From positions 5,787,053 to 5,851,052 of the forward strand of contig NC_051093.1 in assembly GCF_901709675.1 (NCBI RefSeq): 64,000 nt of DNA, written 5' to 3'. Each line of letters opens with the position of its first letter. Positions within the stretch are counted from its first letter, which is position 1. The notes beneath the pieces were generated by a model that did no database searches, had not been told where the DNA came from, and saw only the letters and a list, made by a program, of their open reading frames with translations. Shown here in pieces: positions 30,701 through 54,600 of this stretch. The position numbers were made by a program, and so were the translations under genes. This DNA comes from Syngnathus acus (lineage: Eukaryota > Chordata > Actinopteri > Syngnathiformes > Syngnathidae).

Positions 30701-31967
30701 CAATGGGTGGGAAACTCCATTTTTGAATCCACAGGGCCGAAGCTTCACCTGGCTGGGCGAGGAAGACTTGCCCTATTCCAACTGGGTGGACGGAGAGCCC
30801 AAACAGTTGCCAGGCTGCGGTCACATGACCACCTCCGGCCTGTGGACCAGGACCTCCTGCGAGACCAAACTGGATGCTGCCATCTGTCAAATGAGTGGTG
30901 AATAACAATATCAACATCACTTTATTAGGGACGCCTCCACTATTCAACCCAAGTATAGATGCATGAAATGTTGTTGTTTATCAAAATAGATGCGCCAGAG
31001 ACTCACAAGTGGCTCTACCCGGGAAGTTGCCCGCGCACTGTCGGCGACTGGGCCTGGGTGTCCTTCAGGAACCACTGTTACGCCTTCAACCTGCAAAGAC
31101 TCAAACTGCAGCAGGACGCACTCGTGTCCTGCCAGAAAGGTCGGGACAACCTTTTGTCTCACACAGGCTTCCTTCCCTGCTGTAATATATTGATTCTTTT
31201 TTTTTTTTTGCTTCTTCTCAGTCGGGGCCGAGCTTCTCACCATCTTGGACGAAGCGGAGAACGCGTTTGTGTGGGAGCACATCCAGAGCTCGGCCGAGCA
31301 GGCCCACGGAGCTTGGCTGGGAGTCAGCGTCAGAGGTCCCAAATGACTCCTTTTTTCTTTGCTCCGGATCAATGTCACTGCTTTCATTACAGTTGTCTTA
31401 CATAACCATGAAAGCAAATGTCTGTGAAGTTGATTTAAGAATTTTTTTTGGGGGGGGGACATTTTTTGTTATTTAGGTGGAAGTCTGGTGTGGAGCAAGG
31501 AGACAGAGATGTCATACACCAACTGGGAGGCTCGCGACGTGGCCTTCTCCGTGCTCTCGCCCAACTCTTGCTTCTGGATCCAGAGCAACAGCGGCCTTTG
31601 GAAGCCCGGATCGTGCCGGAACCGAACGCACGGCGTCATCTGCAAGCGACCCAGAAGTAAGCCCCCATGTCCGATTTTGCTTTTAAGGACATCATCAAAC
31701 GTCCATTTCCTTTTTGCAGTCATGGAGTCCTCCACCGAGTTGTTGAGCGGCGACCATCTGCCCACGCTGATCGTGGTGCTGGTGACGGTAGTGGTGCTGG
31801 TGGTTCTGATCGTGGCCGTCATCTACTTGTACCGGCGGCGCGGCGGAGTTGGCGTGCGGGGCTCCTACGACGGCGCCCGCTACAGCCGTACGCACTCGGG
31901 CCAGGGCGACCAGGTGGAGAAGAACATCCTGGTATCGGACATGGAGCTCAACGAGCAGCCCGAGTAG
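18701..31967 (+). CDS. mrc2: C-type mannose receptor 2 (Endo180/uPARAP)
   Basis: Twenty-eight coding exons give 1480 residues against 1479 in human. They begin 18701-18839, 21921-22334, 22702-22875, 23059-23223, 23533-23646, 23719-23862, 23933-24124, 24511-24665, 24779-24883 and 27675-27790, and end 31477-31656 and 31720-31967. The order is a signal peptide, a ricin-type cysteine-rich domain, a fibronectin type II domain (GREDGHLWCATTYDY), eight C-type lectin domains, a membrane helix (about 1412-1436) and a cytoplasmic tail. The tail carries the endocytic motif NILVSDME. The receptor takes up collagen for lysosomal breakdown. Middle exons are 27866-28014, 28080-28303, 28368-28507, 28577-28673, 28740-28869, 28936-28959 (24 nt), 29030-29196, 29287-29455, 29519-29661, 29807-29918, 29979-30145, 30220-30328, 30395-30633, 30735-30897, 30990-31139 and 31222-31335. 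The exon 17 donor appears to be GC, not GT. Confidence 0.95.
18840..21920. other. mrc2 intron 1, no gene seen
   Basis: A 3.1-kb first intron. It contains A and G homopolymer runs at about 19021-19048 and T-rich stretches. No transposon with clear ends or RNA gene was recognised. First introns of this size often hold enhancers, but nothing specific can be named here. Confidence 0.5.
22935..23036. mobile_element. MITE with ~25-bp terminal inverted repeats in mrc2 intron 3
   Basis: A palindromic element of about 100 bp. The left end TTACCGTATTGGCCCGAATA is mirrored by the right end TATTCGGGCCAATACGGTAA. The inside holds a second ATAAGACGAC motif and an A-run. The TA next to each CCG/CGG end fits a TA target duplication, as in Tc1/mariner-type elements, but because the palindrome includes it the exact boundary is ambiguous. 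It ends about 20 bp before the exon 4 acceptor. Confidence 0.8.
26407..26578. mobile_element. MITE with 27-bp terminal inverted repeats in mrc2 intron 9
   Basis: The left end TACCGTAATTTTCGGACTAT is the reverse complement of the right end ATAGTCCGAAAATTACGGTA, and the match extends through the adjacent AAGTCGC. Internal TATAAGTCGC motifs repeat the end sequence. The flanking TA fits a TA target duplication. It has no coding capacity and is 172 bp long. Superfamily is inferred only. Confidence 0.85.
26775..27137 (+). mobile_element. V-SINE-type tRNA-derived SINE
   Basis: The head has pol III boxes (TGGCGCACTGGGTAGC as A box, GGTTCGATTCC as B box). The conserved central domain of vertebrate V-SINEs follows (GTGTGGAGTTTGCATGTTCT, then TCCGGTTTCCTCCCACA). 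The 3' end is a (TGGA)n tail. A 13-bp target-site duplication, GGAAATGCCATAG, lies at 26762-26774 and 27138-27150, so the copy looks full length. The perfect duplication suggests fairly recent insertion. Confidence 0.92.
28508..28576 (+). other. mrc2: 69-nt stop-free intron 13 of mrc2 with GAT repeat
   Basis: The mini-intron is bounded by GG|GTTTGT and CCCACAG|GG. Removing it restores FGESEEHDQHWFW, which matches the human sequence. Its length is a multiple of three and it has no stop in the exon frame, so retention would insert 23 residues, largely Asp (DHDDDDDDEDDGVDDVIV), into CTLD4. The acidic stretch comes from a GAT microsatellite at 28520-28548. Confidence 0.7.
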
Positions 31968-32769
31968 TCCCTCGACCTTTCAGACTGGGCCAGACTGCAC
32001 GGGAACCGGTATTTTGTGAAGCCAAAAATAATCCTGAGAAAAATAATCCACCCCCCCTAAAAGTAAAAGGCTGTGTAGAGCACAGCAGCGTCTGAATTTT
32101 CTACATTTTTCAAACTGTTCCCAAGTGTGTCTGTGACATGCTTTTCTCCAACGACACCAAGGATTAACAGTTACAGCACATTTTTTTCCCGAACAAATGA
32201 AATCAGACTTTTTTTTTTTGTCAATGCAAATGAAGAATAAATGACTTGGAAGCTTTTTAGAAGAATACTCAAAGCTACTCGCTACTTTGATGCCAAATTC
32301 TCTTTTTCTTCTCGTTTAAAACCAAGGCAAGCCAAGTCGACGAAAACTGTGATGTCATCATCCCCATCCCGCCTCCTTCCCTTTGGACACGTCAGCATCC
32401 GAAGGAGGAGGAGGTGTCCAAATTTCCAGTGACGTGACCTCCTGCTCTGTTCTTGCACTTTTCTTTAATTTCCAAGTGTTGCTATGTTGTGAGTTTTTAC
32501 ACTCCGCCCCCCCACCATACCCCCACCTGGAGCTGAGTAAGCAATTCCCCCCCCCCCTTTTACACAGCGCCCCAGGTCCACACTTGGTCACAGCTATTTT
32601 TGTTTTTCTTCTCTTTCTATGTTGGCTTAGGTCAACAGATTTAAAGACTTTCACGGTTCTTTTGCAGTTTCTTTTGGGACATTTGCCAACAACCGCCCCT
32701 GCACCACAAGACCCAACCCCTGACACTGACTACAACCCCACAAAAGAAGGTTTTGAATGATTTGCCATC

Positions 32770-33205
32770 TTCTTCCCACCTTATAATTCTTAAAACAGTG
32801 TCTTGAAACCCTACCCCCCCACACCTGTAGACCCTAACTTTGAAACCCTGACCCAGACTTGAAAGTCTTAATTTGAAGCCCAGCTTTGAAACCCAAACCC
32901 TGGTGTGACCACATCCAGCCCCTGATTTGAAACCCTACTTTGAAAAGCCTAACCCAGACTAAAAACCCTAATACAAAATTGAATGTTGAAAGTGTAAGAC
33001 CCTAATTTGGTTCCCTGACACAATTTTGAAGCCCATATTTTGGAGCTCATCGCTGTCGTGCAACCCTAACCTTGACTCGCAGCCCTACTTTCAACCCTAA
33101 CCCACACTTACAAGCTTATTTGAAACCCTTTTTTGAAATCCTACTCTGAAACTTTAACTCAGACTTAAACCCCTAATTTGAAGCCCTACTTTGAAACCAA
33201 GTGAC
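32770..33205. repeat. Degenerate minisatellite of CCCTAA/TTTGAAACCCTA type
   Basis: About 430 bp made of irregular copies of TTTGAAACCCTAA, AACCCTAACCCAGACTT and similar words. Spacing is roughly 18-40 bp. Copies are strongly diverged with no exact period. The CCCTAACCC core resembles the vertebrate telomere unit, but pure runs are missing. Confidence 0.6.
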
Positions 33206-34477
33206 TCTGATTTGTTTCTTTGTCATTTTTTTTCTTCTTCTCTGCCTTCGTGGCGGTCTTTTTCTTTTGTGCTTCAAGATATTTGGAGACTTTTCCACTT
33301 CTTTTGTTTTGTGTGTGTGCGTGCGTGTGTGTGTGTGTTGCCAACAATTGAGATCCCCCTCCCGACACCAATGTAAATACCACAGTGTTGATTTTACCCC
33401 CCAAAAGCAGATTTAGGATCATTTCCCCGTCTTCCCCCGCCTGCAGGATTTTTTTTGTTTTTTGTGCTGCTGGAGGTGTGTGCGTGTGCGTGAATGCGTG
33501 TGTGTGCATGCGTTGTCTCCAGCTGTGGAATGTTGAGTCGGCAAGAAGAGCCCAGTGGCACGTCTGGAACCAATCAGAGAAGAGAAAAGTTAAGTGGGTG
33601 GGATGGTGGGGGTGCTTGGGCTAAAGGACGTGAGGGGGTGAAAAAAGGAGGCAAAGCAGTGGAGGTGAAGAAGGGATCAAGCGAGGAGAGGGGGAGGTGA
33701 AGGCATGTAGGAAGAGGTTGACCGCCCTCTGGGGACCGTTTGCTGTACTGCAGTTAGGTTGCGAGCCAACAAAGTGATGCGCAATAATGACGCGTGTGCA
33801 TGTCAGTAGACTTTTGTGTGTGCCTGTTACAATTTCTCATTTCTTCATTAAGTCTGTCAATCAGGCCACGTGGTCCCCCTGTGAATATGACCGGAAGTGT
33901 CCTTTTTTGTATGAAATTAGTAAAAAGATATATATGTTCTCTGACGTTTTGTTTCCATTATTGATAACACTAATTGCAAGAACACTAAAAAGCCTTACTA
34001 TACATGGTCATTAAAAAAAGTCTTACTACTTATTTACATGGTCATTTTTTGCCCCATAAAAGTCTTACTATACATGGTCTTTTAATATTTTTTTTTAAAG
34101 AAAATAAATAAAAAGCATTACAATACATGGACATTTTTTCTCCAATAATAATCATGAAATATGACCATATCCATTGACAAGTGAAAAAGCGCTTAAAGCA
34201 ATAAATATTTAAATTGAGTGTTACACTTAAACGAGTGTGAAACCTGAAAATAGTTTATTCAAAAAATTTACTAGTGAAGCGAAATTATATTCAAGTTGAA
34301 AAAACTTTTCATACAAGTATGTTTATTTTGAATACTACATTTATTAATTTTCAAGTTTGAAGCTCAACGCGTTCTATTTTCATTTCCAAGGTTAATATTT
34401 TCAAGTACGCACTTTGTTCATAGAATCGGACGCAAACTGCAGATTTGGACACAGCTACTTGCCGTAGTTAGTGATTC

Positions 34478-34505
34478 AAGATGGCCGACTTTTTGCGCAT
34501 GCGCG
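34478..34505 (+). promoter_or_regulatory. clpp: YY1-like and NRF1-like sites upstream of clpp
   Basis: AAGATGGCC at 34478-34486 matches the YY1 core and TGCGCATGCGCG at 34494-34505 matches the NRF1 consensus. They lie about 130-150 bp before the clpp start. Both factors are known regulators of nuclear genes for mitochondrial proteins. Confidence 0.7.
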
Positions 34506-34630
34506 CCTCAGATCATGCGTGCCCGAATAGGTAACAGATTGTGTCTTGGGCAAAGTCAGTTTATCTGAAAGCCAGTTCAACTAACTCTCTCCTGGTCACG
34601 TTGGGAGTTTAACACACACTACTCTCAACA

Positions 34631-36865
<2,235 letters not shown>

Positions 36866-37251
36866 TCATACAATTGTCTATATTCTGTATACTTTTTGTG
36901 ATTATTAAAAAAATAATATAAATAACTTAAACTGGCTTCCGTCCTTCCATGCAGCATCAACAGTAAGTCACCGAAGTGACATTAATAAAGTAAATCTAAC
37001 ATCAATTATTAAAAATAGGAATATGCTGTTCGGTTAACAGTGAATTGTGACTGTGTCTCTTTTTTATTCCTGTCGTTTCTACATAAAGCGAAATAAAAGA
37101 TTGAACTCAAGATATGGGTTCAAGAACGTTGTGTATGTTTTCGTAACATCATTTTATTGAAAGGGGGCGCTGTTGCAGTGTTTTATGTATCCCGAATTGT
37201 GAAGTAGAATGCCACACAGACCTGCCTGACCTGTACACTTTCAGATTGAAA
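36866..37251. promoter_or_regulatory. carm1: clpp 3' UTR and carm1 promoter region
   Basis: ATTAAA near 36903 and AATAAA near 37090 are candidate clpp 3' end signals. The 385-bp gap then runs into the carm1 ATG, so the carm1 promoter must be short and close to the end of clpp. No clear TATA box is seen. Confidence 0.4.
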
Positions 37252-49606
<12,355 letters not shown>

Positions 49607-51642
49607 GATGAAGACTTTGCAAAGACCCCTTTAACTTGCCCCACTCTGCATGACGGACTTCCCAGTACAAAAAAAAAAAAGAAAAGAAAAAACTGCCGCT
49701 GCCTCTTCTGAATTCTAACCGACCCATGGACTACAGCCGATACCAAAACCAGTGCTCTTCTGGCACTTTGTTCAACATCTTCATTCTGTTACTGTCTGTC
49801 CGTTATTGTACATCACACTTTTATCCGTCCAAGCTAATTTTAAAATATAGATTCCCAAGGCCCTTGCACACCAATGAATTGCTGAGCTGCAGCAAGTCTT
49901 GTCACCTCCGACTCTTTATTTCTCTTTATTTTTATTTTTTTTATTAATGTCATGAATTTTTTGTTTCTCATGTTATCAAAAGAAAGCTCTACACCAGCTG
50001 CCAGATGGAGTCGTACTCCCAGTTCTTCATAACATCATGATCAATGCTTTCTTTCTTTTTTTGGGGGGAGGGGGTTGCTCTTTACATCATGTCATGTCAA
50101 ACAAAAAAAATAGTGAGGAAAAAAAAACATTTGCACCATAACCTCAACTTCGGTGTATATGTAAACAAGGAAACTTATATCCTGAAGTGTAATAGAATTT
50201 TTCTTTGGCAATCCAAACCTTTGTATGAACCATTTATTTTTTGATCATTACCTGAGTATAGGTTATTGATGTGTTTTTGTTGCAGTCTTTCATAAAATAG
50301 ATGGACCCCACAATGAATGAACCGTTTGTTAACGTGTATGCTGAGCCATGACATAAATATGCACCTCTTATTTTTCTTTTTGTCTGCTGTAAATTGTGGT
50401 CCAGCAAGCTTTTCATTATGAGCCTGAGCGCATTCGCTGAATTCACTGAACCTCATCCAAAGCTATTTATTATCATAAAAGGAGAGATTACAGTTTCAAA
50501 ACTACTGGCAAGATTTGAATGCAACCTCACAACATTTCTTTCCAAGAAAAATTACAAATACAATACAAAATCATACTTGAAAAACAGAAGTCGGCAAGGC
50601 CAGACCCAGGCCAATTGTTAAATACAAAAAAAGGAAAAAAAAGGAATTTACAGAAGCAGTAAGACAAAATAGAAAAGACTTGATGCTTCAATTAAAACCA
50701 GCATGATAGAGAAACAATTGCCTATCTAAGATACTATAAACTCGTTCCCCACACACACACACACACACAAGTACACAGAAACAGCAACATTTCCGGCACA
50801 AATGAATAACTAGTCATTGAATAATCTCCATATGTCAACATCAAAACCAGCAAACACCAAATACACAAAATATACTGAACACAAAGTTTTTGATTTTGAA
50901 AATAACCTTAACCCAAATAATCAATTCTATGGAAATAGCCACAACTGTAAATATGAATATTATACCAACAAACAATAGTAAAATAAATAAATTCCACATT
51001 TCTATATCAGAAACTTGCCTTAACAATTTCTTGTATACAGATGTGGAAAAAAATATCTCATTCCTGAAATATGATAAAAACTTGGATTTGCAATTTTGGC
51101 ACACTTAGCTTTTGGAATTTAAAAAAAAAAAAAAAAAGACCAGTGACCCTTCATAATTTAAAAAGCGTCTTTGTTTCCAAGAGTTAAGTTTGAAGTCACA
51201 GGGTTTTTTTTTTGATAGAAAAAAAGTGCCTTAAGGTACTTGACTAATGAACCCTAAATTATTCATGGTTTTACTTATTTGTGTGACTTCACCCTTTTGA
51301 AATAATTAACAACTAGTTCTCTGTTTTCTCGCAATCTCGTGTCCATGATGTAGACAATGAGATGTCTTTCCTTTACTTTGCCATACTTTAATTTTTAAAA
51401 ATGTTAGGAGTTATTTTATGAAACATCCTCTTTCATTCTTAATAGGCATCTATTTCCCTTTTCTTATACTTCACCCATAAAATTCCTTATGAATGAATGA
51501 ATGCCTTGCTAAAGGCAATGAAGGGCTTTTGAAATATTTTGTCTGTAGTAACTCCGCCTCATCATTGCTCTCTTTTCCTCGTTAACCTTCCATAATTTCT
51601 TTATTTTTGCCGAGCTTTAGCCGTGTAAAGATCATTGATACA
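49607..51642. other. carm1 3' UTR and carm1-retsat intergenic region
   Basis: The first kilobase or so is probably carm1 3' UTR. The stretch includes A-rich runs, a (CA)n tract at about 50748-50769 and AT-rich sequence up to the retsat start. No further gene is supported. Confidence 0.5.
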
Positions 51643-54600
51643 ATGTGGCTGTCTATTCTATTGAGCAGTATTTTGTTTGTCTTAGTGATTGTAATATTCC
51701 TGACTGTTAGGCAACGCTACAAGGTTTTTAGTGAGACCTGCCTTAAACCTCCAGGACCCTTGGTTAACGATGACAAAAAGAGAGATGACAGGCTCAAGAA
51801 AGGTAAAAAAAAAATCCATCAATTCTGACTTTTGCAGATTAAATCAATGTTTGTCTACTCTTTTAATAACTAATGTTTAATTTTGTATTTTGGTCACATA
51901 AATCGATAGCCAGCCCTAGAATAAATGCATTTGTAAGAATATGTACATTCTACATAAAACATATTCAGGTGGGCTAGTATTAGATAGTAATGATAAAACT
52001 AGGTTTTAATAATGTATGTCTTACAATATTTATCATACTTTTAATTTACAGGATTCCGCATGGATCGGGTTCCTAAAGCTCTGGATGCTGTGGTTATTGG
52101 AAGCGGTATGGGTGGTTTGACAGCTGCAGCTGTGTTGGCCAAGGCTGGAAAGAAGGTTCTTGTTTTGGAGCAACATGATCAGGCTGGTGGCTGCACGCAT
52201 ACCTTCCAAAATAAGGGATTTGAGTTTGACGTAGGTAAGTCAATTGGCCTCTTTAAATACCCATGGTCTGATTATCGGTTTAGTGTCCTTTAATCCAAAA
52301 ATCTGAAAAATAACAAGTGTTAAATTTCAATTTTCAATTGTAATTCTTAATTTGACAATGATGGTGCTCTTGTAACATCAAAACAAAAATTTTCATGAGT
52401 GATGTAGGGGTGCCTGAGTATAAGTAGCTATACTCTTAATTTTCATTAGTAATCCAGAAAATCAAATCAAATTTTTTTTTTTTTTTTTTTAAATGCCATT
52501 TTAGAACCAGTGACATGTAAGAAAAATGGCATGTCTATTTAGCCTAACAACAATCATCAATATTTCATAACTGTTAGGGCTGCTTTGCTGGATTCTGTTT
52601 GGGCCTTTTCTGCACACATTGGGGGTCAGTGTCTTGCTCAAGCTCACCTCAAAATGCTCACCAGGAGTGAGAATCGAACCTACCACCTTTGGGTTGAGAG
52701 GCGAACACTCTACTCCTGAACCACGCTGCCCAGAGCCCTTTTGCAAAGACGACTCAAAATGCCTTCTGATCTGAATATATTTAATGCTTCCACCAGGTAT
52801 TCATTATCTTGGCCAGCTTCATGAGAACAGCCTGCTTCGAGTTGCACTGGATCAAATCACAGAGGGCCAGCTGCAGTTTACCCGGCTTGAGGAACACTTT
52901 GATACCTTGCTCTTGGGCCAACCTGGAAAACACAGGTTACACACAATACATAAATATTTTCTTGTTTTTATGACCATGTTTGACCCATTTCGTATTCACT
53001 TCCTAGGCAGTATTGTATACATGCAGGGAAGACTGAAATGGCAACTGAATTGAAGAAGCAGTTTCCAGGAGAGGAGGATGCTATTGATGAATTCTTTCGA
53101 TTAATGAAGGTAGATTAATAGGAAGTAACCGGGATGGATTTGTGATTTAATACTTTGAATCTAAGGCATTTTGCATTTTTTTTGGAAAGTGTGTTAAACT
53201 GATTGTTAAATGTGTTTGTTCATTTGCAGTTAGCCTCACAACGGACACCACTTATTGCCTGTTTGAAGATTATTCCATATTGGCTTGTCAACTTCCTGGT
53301 GCGCACCGGACTATTAGATCGCATATCGACAGTGTTCCGCCTTGCAACCACGAACCACTCTGAAATAATGTCCCGTCTCACAAAAAACAAAGATCTTCAA
53401 GCTTTATCTGCTTACCTTTTCTACGGTACTGGGAATTCGTAATATTTTAAATTCAGTATTATATGCATTGGACCCATATTGTTCAATTTATTGAGAGTTT
53501 TGTTTGATCCTTTTTTGAAGGTGTGCCTCCGAAGCAGTCGAGCTTTCTCATCAATGCGCTCCTTCTTCACCATTACAAACGTGGCGCATACTATCCAAGA
53601 GGAGGCGCCAGTGAGTTTGCTTTTCACATCATCCCTGTCATTCAGCAGACAGGGGGCGCTGTCTTGGTCAGGGCACCAGTGCAGCGTGTACTACTAAACC
53701 AGCAGGGGAAAGCTTGCGGTGAGAATTTTTTTTTAAATTTGTTCTGATTACAGTTTTTATTTGCCTTTTATAGTCTTTATATGCTAGTTTGATTATAATT
53801 TAATTATAAATTTATAACGTCATATGAAGTAGCATTATACCATTATGACATTATTAATGATTTATTTACTCCCCATATTGGGATTTTTTTACTGGGATGT
53901 ATTTTCTAACAGGAGTGACAGTGCTAAAAGGACAAGAGGAGCTTGAGATCCATGCTCCTGTTGTCATTTCCAATGCTGGAATCTTCAACACTTTCCAGAA
54001 GTTTCTGCCACAACAGATTCAACAAAAATCAGGTGAGTTTTCATGCATGTTTAGGATGTCAAAAACACTACAGGGGGAAAAAAATATATAATTGCTGTTG
54101 ATCCTATATGAGCAGAGATCCAGTCATTGTTGAGTATGGTGCGCCATGGCATGGGTTCCTTCTTGGTCTTTGTTGGTCTGGATGGAACCAAAGAAGAGCT
54201 GGGAATTGTTTCCACAAATTTCTGGATGTATAAAGACAGCGACTTGGATACACTGTAAGTAAATTGTATTGATCCCCCCCTATCCCGAGAGTCTTGTTAT
54301 TTTAACTGTCATTTCAAATACATACTGGCTTTTTAATGTTTTAATTTAATTGGTTTATTTATTTTAATTTAATTATGACCACTTACACATTCAAAACAGA
54401 GATACATTTTTTATAGTGCTTCTCTTCATTAGGATTACAGTTAGTTTTGACAATTTTGGATTTCATTATATATGTGATGTCTTTGACCTATATGGGAAGA
54501 ATGGAACAATACTCTTCGCTGACCAGAGATCAAGTCTTGGGGAACATTCCTATGATGTTCATCACCTTCCCATCTGCCAAAGATCCCACATCCAACATTC

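Larger units (their letters stand above)
31968..34630. other. mrc2 3' UTR and mrc2-clpp intergenic region
   Basis: AATAAA at 32236-32241 is a candidate mrc2 poly(A) signal. Degenerate CCCTAA/TTTGAAA repeats follow at 32770-33205, then GT-rich tracts at about 33310-33345 and 33475-33515. The stretch 33990-34350 is AT-rich with short repeats of TCTTACTA-ATACATGGTC type. The clpp promoter lies at the right end. Confidence 0.6.
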
